Assembly: GCF_900176645.1 (NCBI RefSeq)
Contig: NZ_FXAN01000036.1
Location: forward strand, 1-64,000
Origin: Burkholderia singularis
GTDB lineage: Bacteria > Pseudomonadota > Gammaproteobacteria > Burkholderiales > Burkholderiaceae
Length of the DNA: 64,000 nt
Direction of reading: 5' to 3'
Below, piece by piece: positions 36,179 to 45,291 of the stretch (position 1 is the first letter of the stretch; each line of letters opens with the position of its first letter). A program made the position numbers and the translations under genes. The notes beneath the pieces are model-generated. The model searched no databases. It saw nothing but the letters and a program-made list of their open reading frames with translations, and was not told the origin of the DNA.

Positions 36179-36182
36179 GCGC

Positions 36183-36223
36183 AATAAACCATCAATCAAT
36201 GTAACATTGATTGATGGTTTATT
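36183..36223. promoter_or_regulatory. 41-bp perfect palindrome at the transcription start
   Basis: Two 20-bp arms (36183-36202 and 36204-36223) flank a single A. The sequence is AT-rich, with the half-site ACATTGATTGATGG. It lies directly downstream of the -10 and 38 nt before the ATG of the Old Yellow Enzyme gene and is followed by TT. It looks like a repressor operator, possibly two overlapping sites, though as RNA it would form a 20-bp stem at the mRNA 5' end. Confidence 0.7.
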
Positions 36224-36261
36224 TTAAATGGCCGATCGACCTAACCGGAACGTCTTCATCC

Positions 36262-37590
36262 ATGTCCGAATTCTCCCGTACCGCTGGCGCGTGGCTCGCC
36301 CGGCCGCTCACACTGCCGAACGGCACCACGTTCAGAAACCGCCTGGCGAAATCGGCGCTTAGCGAAGCCCTGTGCGGCCGCGACGGACGCGTGAGCCCGC
36401 AGTTGATCGAGCTGTACCGGCGTTGGTCAGAATCCGGCGCGGCGCTGCTGATCACCGGCAACGTGATGATCGACCGCAATGCGCTCGGCGAGCCGGGCAA
36501 CCTCGTGCTCGAGGACGAGCGCGATCTGCCGCGCCTGCGCGAATGGGCCGCCGCCGGCAAGTCGGGCGGCAGCGAGTTCTGGATGCAGCTCAACCATCCG
36601 GGCAAGCAGGCGCTGCGCGGGCTCAACGTGGAAACGGTCGCGCCGTCCGCGATCGGCTTCGGACCGAAGCTCGCGCCGTACTTCCTGGTACCGCGCGCGC
36701 TGACGCATGAAGAAATCGAAACGCTGATTCAACGCTATGCGACAGCCGCCGCGATCGCGCAAAAAGCCGGCTTCACCGGCGTGCAATTGCATGGCGCGCA
36801 CGGCTATCTGATCAACCAGTTCCTGTCGCCGCACCATAACCAGCGCGACGACCACTGGGGCGGCAGTGCCGAGAAACGCCGCCGCTTCGTGCTGGCGGTG
36901 TACGAAGCAGTGCGCAGCCGCGTCGGTGCGGATTTCCCGATCGGCATCAAGCTCAACTCCGCGGATTTTCAGCGCGGCGGCTTCACCGAAGAAGAATCGC
37001 TAGATGCAATCCGCGCGCTTGCGCAAGCCGGCATCGATTTGATCGAGATTTCCGGCGGCACCTACGAAGAACCCGTGATGCAGCGCGGGCACCGTAGCGC
37101 GTCGACGGCCGCACGCGAAGCGTATTTTCTCGAGTTTGCCGAGAAAGTGCGCGCTGAAATCCAGGTGCCGCTGATGGTCACCGGCGGGTTTCGCAGTCTG
37201 GCCGGCATGGAAGCGCCGTTGCGCGACGGCGCGCTTGACATGATCGGCCTCGGCCGCATTCTCGCAATCGAGCCGGATGCGCCGGCGCGCCTGCTGCGCG
37301 GCGAGCAAACCCGCCATCAGATCAAACCGCTCAGCACCGGCGTCCGGTATTTCGACAACCTCGGTTCGCTCGAAGTCACTTGGTACACGCGGCAGCTTCA
37401 TCGGCTCGGCAACGGCCGCAACCCGATTCCCAACGAGAACGCGCTGAAATCGTTCCTGCTCGATCTGTCGTCGAAAGGCTTCGCAATTTTCAAAGCACGG
37501 CGCCTGCGTGCTTCGTCATCCGAAGCATCTGCCGCACGCGCGCCTTCGGGAACACCGATCATGACCAGCCGATCGCACGACGCACATTGA
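36262..37590 (+). CDS. NADH:flavin oxidoreductase, Old Yellow Enzyme family
   Basis: A 442-residue FMN enzyme that reduces activated alkenes or similar electrophiles. OYE landmarks: LPNGTTFRNRLAKSALSE, FWMQLNHPGKQA, FTGVQLHGAHGYLINQFLSPHHNQRDDHWGG (substrate-binding His and Asn-type region), FPIGIKLNSADFQRGGF and the phosphate-binding VTGGFRSLAGM...DMIGLGR. The ATG at 36262 is chosen from family similarity; the frame is open to 36211 inside the palindrome. Expression is probably controlled through that palindrome by an electrophile- or toxin-sensing repressor encoded elsewhere. Confidence 0.9.
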   Translation: MSEFSRTAGAWLARPLTLPNGTTFRNRLAKSALSEALCGRDGRVSPQLIELYRRWSESGAALLITGNVMIDRNALGEPGNLVLEDERDLPRLREWAAAGKSGGSEFWMQLNHPGKQALRGLNVETVAPSAIGFGPKLAPYFLVPRALTHEEIETLIQRYATAAAIAQKAGFTGVQLHGAHGYLINQFLSPHHNQRDDHWGGSAEKRRRFVLAVYEAVRSRVGADFPIGIKLNSADFQRGGFTEEESLDAIRALAQAGIDLIEISGGTYEEPVMQRGHRSASTAAREAYFLEFAEKVRAEIQVPLMVTGGFRSLAGMEAPLRDGALDMIGLGRILAIEPDAPARLLRGEQTRHQIKPLSTGVRYFDNLGSLEVTWYTRQLHRLGNGRNPIPNENALKSFLLDLSSKGFAIFKARRLRASSSEASAARAPSGTPIMTSRSHDAH

Positions 37591-37892
37591 GCCGCGCAAG
37601 CCGATTCTTCTTTCGGCAACGTTCATGTGCACGCCCCAGGTTGCGATGGCGGCCGTTGCCCACCACCGTCCCGAAGCGGCAGGCAACGGCCCGCAGATGC
37701 GGAACCGCCAGTGAGCCAGTGAAAGTGCCGATGCAGGCAATCCCGCTCATATCGTTCTCGAACTTCGTCGGCCCATAGCGCGCACGCTTACCCAACGCGC
37801 GGCTGCATCGCGGATTTTCCGAATCGATGCGCTGCAACCGGTATCCGCATAGCCATGACGTGGCGAAAGCGCGGGCCGAACGCGACAGCCGC
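37591..37892. other. Gap between OYE gene and LysR gene
   Basis: The two genes converge here. No gene, T-run hairpin or repeat recognised. Confidence 0.4.
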
Positions 37893-38810
37893 TCACTCCG
37901 GCGTGCTGTCGCCCACCAGATGCGCGTCCTTCAAATCCTCGAGAAATGCCTGCACGATCGGATCGCGCCGGTTGCGCCGCTGCGTGACCACATGAAACGT
38001 CACGTCGTAGCGCAGCACGGCGGGATTGAGCGCCTTGAGCAATCCCTGCTTCACATAGGGCGCCGCGAAATGCTGCGGCAAATAACCCAGATGATGGCCT
38101 GACAAAATCAGCAGCGCGACTGCCTCCATATTGTCGGCCTGCGCGGTGACTTTCGACGGTGTTGTCGACAGTTCCACTTCCGGCAGCGGATAAGTGCGCC
38201 ACGCCCACTCGAAATCCGCGACGCCGGACGGGTCGATCCGCCCGGCGCGCCGGAATAACGGATGCCCCCGCCCGCAATAAGCCACCTGCCGCTCGATGAA
38301 GAGCGGCGTGTATTCGAGCGTCGGTACGCGATGCCAGAAATAGCCAACCGCGATCTGCACGTTGCCGCTCAGCAAACGTTCTTCCAGCTCGCCGGGCGGC
38401 CTGACCGAAATCACGAAACGCACAGCTTCGTCGCGCCGCCTGAACCGCGCGATCGCATCGCTGATCCGCGCGTTCTGGCTAACCGGCGTGTGACCGATCA
38501 GCCCCACCGACAGCGTGCCGACGAGCGTCTTGTCCATATGCCGCGCCTCGCTGCTGAACGCATCGACGGCTTCATAGAGCTTCTTCGCGAGCGCGTAGAA
38601 GCGCTCGCCCTTGGTCGTTAGACGAAATCCGCCGCGGCCGCGCTCGCACAGACGAAAACCGACGCGCGTCTCGAGTGTCGAGAGTTGGGTGCTGATCGTC
38701 GGCTGGCTGACGTTCAACGTCGATTGCGCGACGCTCACACCGCCCGCATCCGCCACCGCGATGAATACCCGAATCAAACGCAGATCCAGATCCGTCAGGT
38801 TGCCGAACAT
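37893..38810 (-). CDS. LysR-type regulator of the ureohydrolase/permease genes
   Basis: A 305-residue LysR protein. The HTH (LRLIRVFIAVADAGGVSVAQSTLNVSQPTISTQLSTLETRVGFRLCERGRGGFRLT) precedes the effector domain. It is divergent from the ureohydrolase gene across 146 bp containing a TTGAAT-N7-ATTCAA box, the normal arrangement for control of the neighbouring catabolic genes. Confidence 0.9.
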   Translation of the reverse strand: MFGNLTDLDLRLIRVFIAVADAGGVSVAQSTLNVSQPTISTQLSTLETRVGFRLCERGRGGFRLTTKGERFYALAKKLYEAVDAFSSEARHMDKTLVGTLSVGLIGHTPVSQNARISDAIARFRRRDEAVRFVISVRPPGELEERLLSGNVQIAVGYFWHRVPTLEYTPLFIERQVAYCGRGHPLFRRAGRIDPSGVADFEWAWRTYPLPEVELSTTPSKVTAQADNMEAVALLILSGHHLGYLPQHFAAPYVKQGLLKALNPAVLRYDVTFHVVTQRRNRRDPIVQAFLEDLKDAHLVGDSTPE

Positions 38811-38862
38811 ATTTCCTCCGCGATGCTCGTCGGCGATACATACGAAATTATCAATGTGAACG

Positions 38863-38881
38863 TTGAATCATTGTCATTCAA
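38863..38881. promoter_or_regulatory. Candidate LysR-type binding box
   Basis: TTGAATCATTGTCATTCAA is a 19-bp inverted repeat (6-bp arms, 7-bp spacer) containing the T-N11-A pattern of LysR regulators. It lies between the LysR gene and the ureohydrolase gene. Confidence 0.6.
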
Positions 38882-38956
38882 ATTTGCATTTTGGCGGCGT
38901 ACAACCCCATCTGCCGCACTCGTTGAATGATACGGCGCAACCAATACAGGTAAAAA

Positions 38957-39916
38957 ATGATCTCGGATCACGACTATCCTCAGCCGCAAAGCGGCAACGC
39001 GATGCCCCGCTTCGGCGGCATCGCGACGATGATGCGGCTGCCGCAGGCTGCCGGCGCGGCGGGGCTCGACGCGTGCTTCGTCGGCGTGCCGTTCGACCTC
39101 GGCACATCGAATCGGACTGGCGCGCGCTTCGGCCCCCGTCAGATTCGCGCCGAATCCGTGCTGCTGCGCCCATATAACATGGCAACGCGCGCCGCGCCGT
39201 TCGATTCGCTGCGCGTTGCCGATATCGGCGATGTCGCGACCAACCCGTACAACCTCGCCGATTCGATCGCGCGCATCGAAACTGCTTACGACGCGATCAT
39301 CACGCACGGGTGCCGCCCGATCACGCTCGGCGGCGATCACACCATCACGCTGCCGATCCTGCGCGCGCTGCGCCGCCGCTACGGCCGGCTCGGCCTCATT
39401 CACGTGGACGCGCACGCGGACGTCAACGACACGATGTTCGGAGAAAAGATCGCTCACGGCACGCCGTTTCGCCGCGCGGTCGAGGAAGGATTGCTCGATG
39501 GCGAACGCGTCGTACAAATCGGCCTGCGCGGCACCGGCTACGCCGCGGAAGATTTCGACTGGTGCAGCCAGCAAGGTTTTCGCGTCGTGCAGGCCGACGC
39601 ATGCTGGAACCGCTCGCTCGCGCCGCTGATGGACGAAGTCCGCGCGCGTCTGCGCAGCGGCCCGGTGTATCTAAGCTTCGACATCGACGGCATCGATCCC
39701 GCTTACGCGCCCGGCACCGGCACGCCCGAAATCGCCGGGCTGACGGTTGCGCAAGGTCTCGAGATCGTTCGCGGCGCGTGGGGCCTCGACATCGTCGGCG
39801 CCGATCTCGTCGAAGTCGCGCCGCCTTACGACCCGTTCGGCACCACTGCGCTGCTCGGCGCGAATCTCGCCTACGAGATGCTGTGCGTGCTGCCCGGCGT
39901 CAAGCGCCGGAATTGA
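38957..39916 (+). CDS. Ureohydrolase (agmatinase/guanidinobutyrase family)
   Basis: A 319-residue binuclear-Mn amidinohydrolase that releases urea from a guanidino compound. Metal motifs are TLGGDHTITLP, LIHVDAHADVND and YLSFDIDGIDPAYAPGTGTPEIAGL. The pairing with a LysR regulator and an NCS1 transporter resembles Pseudomonas guanidinobutyrate or guanidinopropionate genes more than housekeeping agmatinase, but the substrate cannot be fixed from sequence. Confidence 0.88.
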   Translation: MISDHDYPQPQSGNAMPRFGGIATMMRLPQAAGAAGLDACFVGVPFDLGTSNRTGARFGPRQIRAESVLLRPYNMATRAAPFDSLRVADIGDVATNPYNLADSIARIETAYDAIITHGCRPITLGGDHTITLPILRALRRRYGRLGLIHVDAHADVNDTMFGEKIAHGTPFRRAVEEGLLDGERVVQIGLRGTGYAAEDFDWCSQQGFRVVQADACWNRSLAPLMDEVRARLRSGPVYLSFDIDGIDPAYAPGTGTPEIAGLTVAQGLEIVRGAWGLDIVGADLVEVAPPYDPFGTTALLGANLAYEMLCVLPGVKRRN

Positions 39917-39996
39917 TCGAGCACGGCACGACGCAACGCACGCGCACCACGACCCGCCCCGCCAGGGAATCGATTCAATCAGGAGACCGATTCATC

Positions 39997-41484
39997 ATGA
40001 ACGCACAGCAAACCGCAAGCGCCGAAAGCGCTGCGCAGGGATTCGGCATCGAGAGCCGGTCGATCGATTACATTCCGGAGAGCGAGCGTCACGCGAAGCT
40101 GCACAGCCAGGCACCGTTCTGGTTCCTCGGCAACTTTCACTTCTTCACGATCTCGATCGGCTTCGTCGGCCCCGGCATGGGTTTGTCCGCTGCGTGGACG
40201 ACGTTCGCGGGCACGCTCGGCATCATGTTCGGCACGATCTTCATGGCTTTTCACGGCTCGCAGGGCCCGGAGATGGGTTTGCCGCAGATGATCCAGTCGC
40301 GCGCGCAATTCGGCTATCGCGGGGTGGTACTTGCACTGCTCGCGACGCTGTTTGTCTTCGTCGGCTTCAATGTCGTCAACGTATCGCTGGTCATGGACGG
40401 CCTCAGGAACGTGTTCGGCCTGAGCCCGACGATCGTCGCGCTCGCCGCATCCGTATTGGGCGGCTTGCTCGCGATCTACGGGCACGATCTGATGCATAGG
40501 GCATTCAAGTGGGCGCTGATGGCAACGCTGCCGCTCTACGCGATCGTCACCGCCGCACTGATGGCCGGCCTCGGCGACAGCGCGCCCGCCGCCGCGTCAT
40601 CCGCACCGTCCGCACTCGGCTTCAACTGGATCGCATTCGTCACGCAATTCGCGATCGGCGCGAGCTACAACATTTCGTATGCGCCATACGTATCGGACTA
40701 CACGCGCTATCTGCCGAAGCAGACGAGCCGCGCGAAGCTGATTGCCGCGATCTTCGCCGGCGCGTCGCTGTCCGGCTCGTGGATGATCGGCATCGGCGCG
40801 TGGCTTGCCGCACGGCTTCATGCATCGGATGCGCTCGTCGCGCTGAACCAGATCGGCTCGGCGCTGCTGCCCGGCTTCGGTCATGTGCTTGTCGTCGTGT
40901 CCGTCGCGGGCTTTCTGCCGATCGTCGCGCTCAATACGTACAGCGCGATGTTGACGCTGCTCACGGGTGTCGATTCGTTCCGCCCGGTCGCGCCCACCCG
41001 CCGCGCGCGCGTGATCGCGATCACGGCAATCAGCAGCGTGCTGCTCGCATGCGCGCTGCTGCTCAAAGGTCATGGCATCGCGCTGCTGAACACGTTCCTC
41101 GTGCTGCTTTTGTACTTCCTCGTACCGTGGACCGCCGTGAATCTCGTCGACTATTTCTTCGTTCGCAAAGGACGCTACGCGATCGCCCATTTCTTCACCC
41201 CCCACGGTATCTATGGCACGTGGCAGGTTCGCGGTATCGCGGCTTATCTGATCGGCTTCGGTGCGATGATTCCGTTTTTCAATATCGTCGATACGGCGTC
41301 CGACCGGGAGATTTTCGTCGGCTACGTCGCGCATCGGCTGCATGGGGTCGATATTGCATGGCTCATCGGCCTGGCCGTATCCGGCGCGACCTATTACGTG
41401 CTGAGCCGCTCGCTCGATCTGCATGCCGAGCAACGGGCGATCACCAACGCCGCGCCGCTCAAGCCGACTGTCCAACCGCGCTGA
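39997..41484 (+). CDS. NCS1-family permease (cytosine/purine/allantoin type)
   Basis: A 495-residue inner-membrane transporter with about twelve hydrophobic segments. It starts with the cytoplasmic SRSIDYIPESERHAKLHSQAPFWFLGNFHFFTISIGFVGPGMGLS, then MGLPQMIQSRAQFGYRG and ASYNISYAPYVSDYTRYLPKQTS, both typical of NCS1. AGGAGACC precedes the ATG at 39997. It follows the ureohydrolase by 80 nt and probably imports its guanidino substrate. Confidence 0.88.
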   Translation: MNAQQTASAESAAQGFGIESRSIDYIPESERHAKLHSQAPFWFLGNFHFFTISIGFVGPGMGLSAAWTTFAGTLGIMFGTIFMAFHGSQGPEMGLPQMIQSRAQFGYRGVVLALLATLFVFVGFNVVNVSLVMDGLRNVFGLSPTIVALAASVLGGLLAIYGHDLMHRAFKWALMATLPLYAIVTAALMAGLGDSAPAAASSAPSALGFNWIAFVTQFAIGASYNISYAPYVSDYTRYLPKQTSRAKLIAAIFAGASLSGSWMIGIGAWLAARLHASDALVALNQIGSALLPGFGHVLVVVSVAGFLPIVALNTYSAMLTLLTGVDSFRPVAPTRRARVIAITAISSVLLACALLLKGHGIALLNTFLVLLLYFLVPWTAVNLVDYFFVRKGRYAIAHFFTPHGIYGTWQVRGIAAYLIGFGAMIPFFNIVDTASDREIFVGYVAHRLHGVDIAWLIGLAVSGATYYVLSRSLDLHAEQRAITNAAPLKPTVQPR

Positions 41485-41594
41485 AGCAACACCACCAGGG
41501 CATCTTCAACTGACGCGAGCCGTCTCGGCTCGCCCCAGCACGCCTCTCGCGCTCCGGCTGGCCGCCCGGCGCGCGAATACGCACTGCCGCGCAT

Positions 41595-41945
41595 TTATCC
41601 CGGCTTGCCGCTCAACGCCTTCAAACCTTCGATCACGCCGAGCAGCGCACGGCCGTGCTCTTCCGAGCCGTCCCATGCATCCACGATCGCGTCACGCAGC
41701 AATTCGTTATAGCTGGCCGCAAGGCGGCCCGCGGGCCGCCTCTGTCGCGGCTCGACGCCATAGAAACTGCATAGCTTATTGAATGACGCGCTTCTGCGCA
41801 GCCGACGTCCGTTCGACAGCCGAAGCCGCGAAACGGTCGGCTGGCTGACGCCCGAAAGCCTGGCAATTTCGCTGGATGAACGAGTATCCGCCAATAATCG
41901 GCTCAGCAGCGCCTGAACAGAAAAAGAGGTGTTGGGGGCTTCCAT
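41595..41945 (-). CDS. HTH (XRE-like) DNA-binding protein
   Basis: A 116-residue protein with a predicted helix-turn-helix (SSSEIARLSGVSQPTVSRLRLSNGRRLRRSASFNKLCSFYGV) and a helical C terminus. A TATAAT hexamer lies only about 9 nt before the ATG on the coding strand, which would give a leaderless or near-leaderless mRNA. Divergent from the unrecognised gene at 42025, whose promoter it probably controls. It resembles small repressors of accessory or defence modules. Confidence 0.7.
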   Translation of the reverse strand: MEAPNTSFSVQALLSRLLADTRSSSEIARLSGVSQPTVSRLRLSNGRRLRRSASFNKLCSFYGVEPRQRRPAGRLAASYNELLRDAIVDAWDGSEEHGRALLGVIEGLKALSGKPG

Positions 41946-42024
41946 CATATGCATTATACCTATACATTAATGCCTAATGAATGGCCGCCGAAATCGGGCG
42001 GCCGCACGCATTTCGAGAAAGCTG

Positions 42025-42834
42025 ATGACACTGAAACATCTCCCCCCGACGTTTTGCTGGACCAAGATCGGTCACGAGTCCGGCGAAGAACTCCCGACTA
42101 TCGTGCTGAGAAAGGAATGGGAGCGCCGGCTCGGAGGCGGACGGTTTCTGTGGGGCATCGGCCAGCCGCTTGGCAACAGCGCGCAAATTGCCGCGCACCG
42201 AACGGGCTCGCTGATCGCGCTGTTTTCGCCGGCGTCGAGCAAACCGAGACCATGTCCGGCCGGTAAAAATCACGAAGGCTCGCTGCTATGGAACGCATGG
42301 ATCGACACGAACGGCCAAGTTCGCGAACTGCCGCGTCATGCGTTCATTACGAGCAGCGCGACGCTGCCCTCCGGTCAACGCAGAACGCATTACTACGCAC
42401 TCGTGTGTTCGTCGCCGACTGAACTCAGCGTCGGCACGCGCTTGCGAATCCATCCTGATCGGTTGCGCCACGTGGGTACCGGCAAAACGCTCGGTGCCGC
42501 ACAGAGCACGGCGGTCGTCGACTGCGTCGAGCGCGCGTTTGCAGAAGCTCTCGGTAAAAGCTATCCGCTCGCGCTGTCGGTCGAACTCGAAGCACCGTAT
42601 TTCGTGCGGCTCGCGCAGCCGAGCCTATTGAAGGCACGGGATCTAGCGGAGGTCACCAAGGCGTCGCGCGACGGAGACTTCGAAACATTTGCCGAACAGG
42701 TCATGCGGTTGCGTAATCGAACCGTTACCGAGCACGTGCGCGGTTTCACGCGAGATCTGTTCGATTTACCGGCGTCCGATGCCGGTATGCCATTCAGCGC
42801 CACCACTCACCTCCACGCCAGCCATGCGTGGTGA
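42025..42834 (+). CDS. Protein of unknown function with FLWGIG motif
   Basis: A ~269-residue soluble protein. The N-terminal part reads FCWTKIGHESGEELPTIVLRKEWERRLGGGRFLWGIGQPLG; later come LLWNAWIDTNGQVRELPRHAF and HYYALVCSS, then a helical C terminus rich in Arg/Glu. I recall similar uncharacterised proteins in accessory regions near DNA-modification genes, but cannot name a domain. GAGAAAG lies before the ATG at 42025; an ATG at 41977 would add 16 residues. Paired with the divergent HTH gene, it looks like a two-gene accessory module. Confidence 0.65.
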   Translation: MTLKHLPPTFCWTKIGHESGEELPTIVLRKEWERRLGGGRFLWGIGQPLGNSAQIAAHRTGSLIALFSPASSKPRPCPAGKNHEGSLLWNAWIDTNGQVRELPRHAFITSSATLPSGQRRTHYYALVCSSPTELSVGTRLRIHPDRLRHVGTGKTLGAAQSTAVVDCVERAFAEALGKSYPLALSVELEAPYFVRLAQPSLLKARDLAEVTKASRDGDFETFAEQVMRLRNRTVTEHVRGFTRDLFDLPASDAGMPFSATTHLHASHAW

Positions 42835-43370
42835 CGGCTGACCCCGCCGGTTCGCGAGGTGGGGGCGTCAGCGCGCGCGAATGACGACAGGCTCGACAAG
42901 AAGAGCGACATCCGCACCGCCCACACGCCATTCGAGGCCCGCCAACGCAACACAACGTTTCTCCGACATGCGCGGGGATATCGAGTGTGCATCTCACTTC
43001 GTTCAGCGCGATGCGCGACATGTGACACAGGCCCCCGAATGCACGCCGACAATATTCCCGGCCGATCTGCGCCGAGGACGAATTCGCGCACAGGATCGCC
43101 AGTCGGGCAACGCATGATCGGCTCGAGCGGCACCTGCTCTCCAACCGGCCACGCCTGCCTGATTCTCCTCACGCGATACACGTCACGGCGTGACGAAACG
43201 CGAAGACCTGCCACGTCCCTCGATCGCGGTGCGGCCCAACGATACGTCGGCAATCAAGCCCGACGTTCGCATCATCCGGCCGCCATGCGCCGCGCTCGGC
43301 GGTTTTCCGACACGGCCGGGTCTTCCCGCTAAAATTCCGCACTTGCCCCCTCTTTACCGACCCTTCCGTC
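42835..43370. other. 536-bp gap after the FLWGIG gene
   Basis: Several overlapping frames on both strands, none with recognised domains or good ribosome sites. It may contain decayed coding DNA. A TAAAAT -10-like hexamer near 43330 probably serves the NCS2 permease. Confidence 0.4.
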
Positions 43371-44759
43371 ATGCACCCCGCCTCCCAAGCCCAACCCGCC
43401 GCCCACGACGCCGATCACGCCGAAGCCGCCCGCGATCTGGTCTACGGCCCCGACGAGCGGCCCGCCCCGGCAATCGCCTTCGTCGCCGCACTCCAGCACC
43501 TGCTCGCCATTCTGGTGCCGATCGTCACGCCCGGCCTGCTGATCTGCCAAGCGCTGGGCGTGGCCAGCCGCGACACCACGCTGATCGTGTCGATGTCGCT
43601 CGCGATCTCCGGCATCGCCACTTTCGTCCAATGCAAACGCTTTGGCCCGCTCGGCGCCGGCCTGCTGATCGTTCAGGGCACGAGCTTCAACTTCGTCGGC
43701 CCGCTCATCGCCGGCGGCAGCCTGATGGTCAAGCAAGGCACGCCGGTCGAAACCGTGATGGGCGCCATCTTCGGCGTGGTCATTGCCGGCTCGTTCGTCG
43801 AGATGAGCGTCTCCCGCATCCTGCCCTTCATCAAGCGCCTGATCACGCCGCTCGTCACCGGCATCGTGGTTCTGCTGATCGGCCTGACGCTCATCAAGGT
43901 CGGCCTCATCAGCATGGGCGGCGGCTACAGTGCCATGGCCAAGGGCAATTTCGCCAGCGCCGAAAACCTGACCCTCTCCGGCCTGGTGCTCGGCGCGATC
44001 ATCGTGCTCAACCGGGTGCCCATCGTCTGGGTGCGCAGCACCGCGCTCGTCATCGCGCTCGCGCTCGGCTACGTCGCAGCCGCCGCGATGGGGCGGCTGG
44101 ACTTTACCGGCGTGCGCGAGGCCGCGCTGTTCCAAATTCCGACTCCGCTGCATTTCGGACTCGGTTTCTCATGGGCGCTCTTCGTGCCGATGCTGATCAT
44201 CTACCTTGTCACATCGCTCGAAGCGATCGGCGACGTCACCGCGACGAGCAAAATCTCCAGGCAACCCGTCGAAGGCCCCCTGTGGATGCAACGCATCAAG
44301 GGCGGCGTGCTCGTCAACGGCGCGAACTCGCTGCTCGCCGGTTTCTTCAATACCTTCCCCAGTTCCGTCTTCGCACAGAACAACGGCGTGATTCAGCTCA
44401 CCGGCATCGCCAGCCGACACGTGGGCGTCTGGATCGCGGGCATGCTGGTGCTGCTTGGCCTGTTCCCCGTGGTCGCCGGCATCCTGCAAGCCGTACCCGA
44501 GCCCGTGCTCGGCGGCGCGGCAATGGTGATGTTCGGCGCGGTGGCCGCCTCCGGTATCAACATTCTTGCCGGCATCCGGCTGGACCGGCGCGCGTTGCTG
44601 ATCATCGCCGTGTCGTTAGCTCTGGGGCTGGGCGTGTCGCAGGTGCCGGAAATCCTGACCAGCCTGCCGCAGGCGCTTAAAAACGTATTGGAATCGGGCG
44701 TCGCCACGGGTGGTATCTGCGCGCTCGTGATGAATTGGTTTCTGCCGGACAAGAAATAA
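43371..44759 (+). CDS. NCS2 nucleobase:cation symporter (xanthine/uracil permease family)
   Basis: A 462-residue membrane protein with about twelve to fourteen transmembrane segments. NCS2 hallmarks are IAFVAALQHLLAILVPIVTPGLLI, VQGTSFNFVGP, VTSLEAIGDVTATSK and FAQNNGVIQLTGIASRHVG with the conserved Gln-Asn-Asn-Gly. This subfamily transports xanthine or uric acid more often than uracil; specificity is not determined. It stands alone with no purine-degradation genes next to it. Confidence 0.9.
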   Translation: MHPASQAQPAAHDADHAEAARDLVYGPDERPAPAIAFVAALQHLLAILVPIVTPGLLICQALGVASRDTTLIVSMSLAISGIATFVQCKRFGPLGAGLLIVQGTSFNFVGPLIAGGSLMVKQGTPVETVMGAIFGVVIAGSFVEMSVSRILPFIKRLITPLVTGIVVLLIGLTLIKVGLISMGGGYSAMAKGNFASAENLTLSGLVLGAIIVLNRVPIVWVRSTALVIALALGYVAAAAMGRLDFTGVREAALFQIPTPLHFGLGFSWALFVPMLIIYLVTSLEAIGDVTATSKISRQPVEGPLWMQRIKGGVLVNGANSLLAGFFNTFPSSVFAQNNGVIQLTGIASRHVGVWIAGMLVLLGLFPVVAGILQAVPEPVLGGAAMVMFGAVAASGINILAGIRLDRRALLIIAVSLALGLGVSQVPEILTSLPQALKNVLESGVATGGICALVMNWFLPDKK

Positions 44760-45291
44760 CGTGCCGATGGCGGGGCGATCCCTCCATGGACCATCGAAAA
44801 TGTTCATTCTTGGTTCTTTTTCATAGTCCAGCGCAGACGCACAATGCAGTGCGACCAACGAAGACCCGCCGTCCATGTACATTCTCCCCGCCTTCAGCAC
44901 TGCCTGTGCGGACGTCGCCGCCACGCATGGCACAAGTGAAACCGTCACGCTCAATTTCCGGCACATCATCACGGCCACCGGCAAGCCGCTGACCGCCACG
45001 GCGGTCAGCGAAGCCCCCGGCACGGCATCGCGTGCATCCATACGCGCCCGATCGCCTTGGCCCGTGCGCACGCCGCCTCGGGCACCATCGAGTCACCGGT
45101 GAACGACGGCCCGAAGCCCGTCCACCGCGCCGGCGAACGTTTCTTTGAAGAGCCGGGCTGAATCCCTCTCGTGAACCGCAATATGAACGGCATCGAGCCC
45201 GCAAAGTGGCCTGCCGTACTCACCGCGGATATCGGCAATGCGACTCCGGCCACGTCGGTCAAATCAATCCACCTTCTGCAGGAGCCAACGT
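44760..45291. other. 532-bp gap, possible gene remnant
   Basis: Two short plus-strand frames (around 44875-45102 and a shifted one ending near 45163 with ESPVNDGPKPVHRAGERFFEEPG) have more natural composition than the usual shadow frames and could be one frameshifted old gene. I cannot name its family. No RNA gene seen. Confidence 0.35.

Noticed and set aside
40509-41513. Long alternative plus-strand frame inside the NCS1 permease
   Set aside because: It is a shifted frame within a protein that has clear transmembrane and family motifs.
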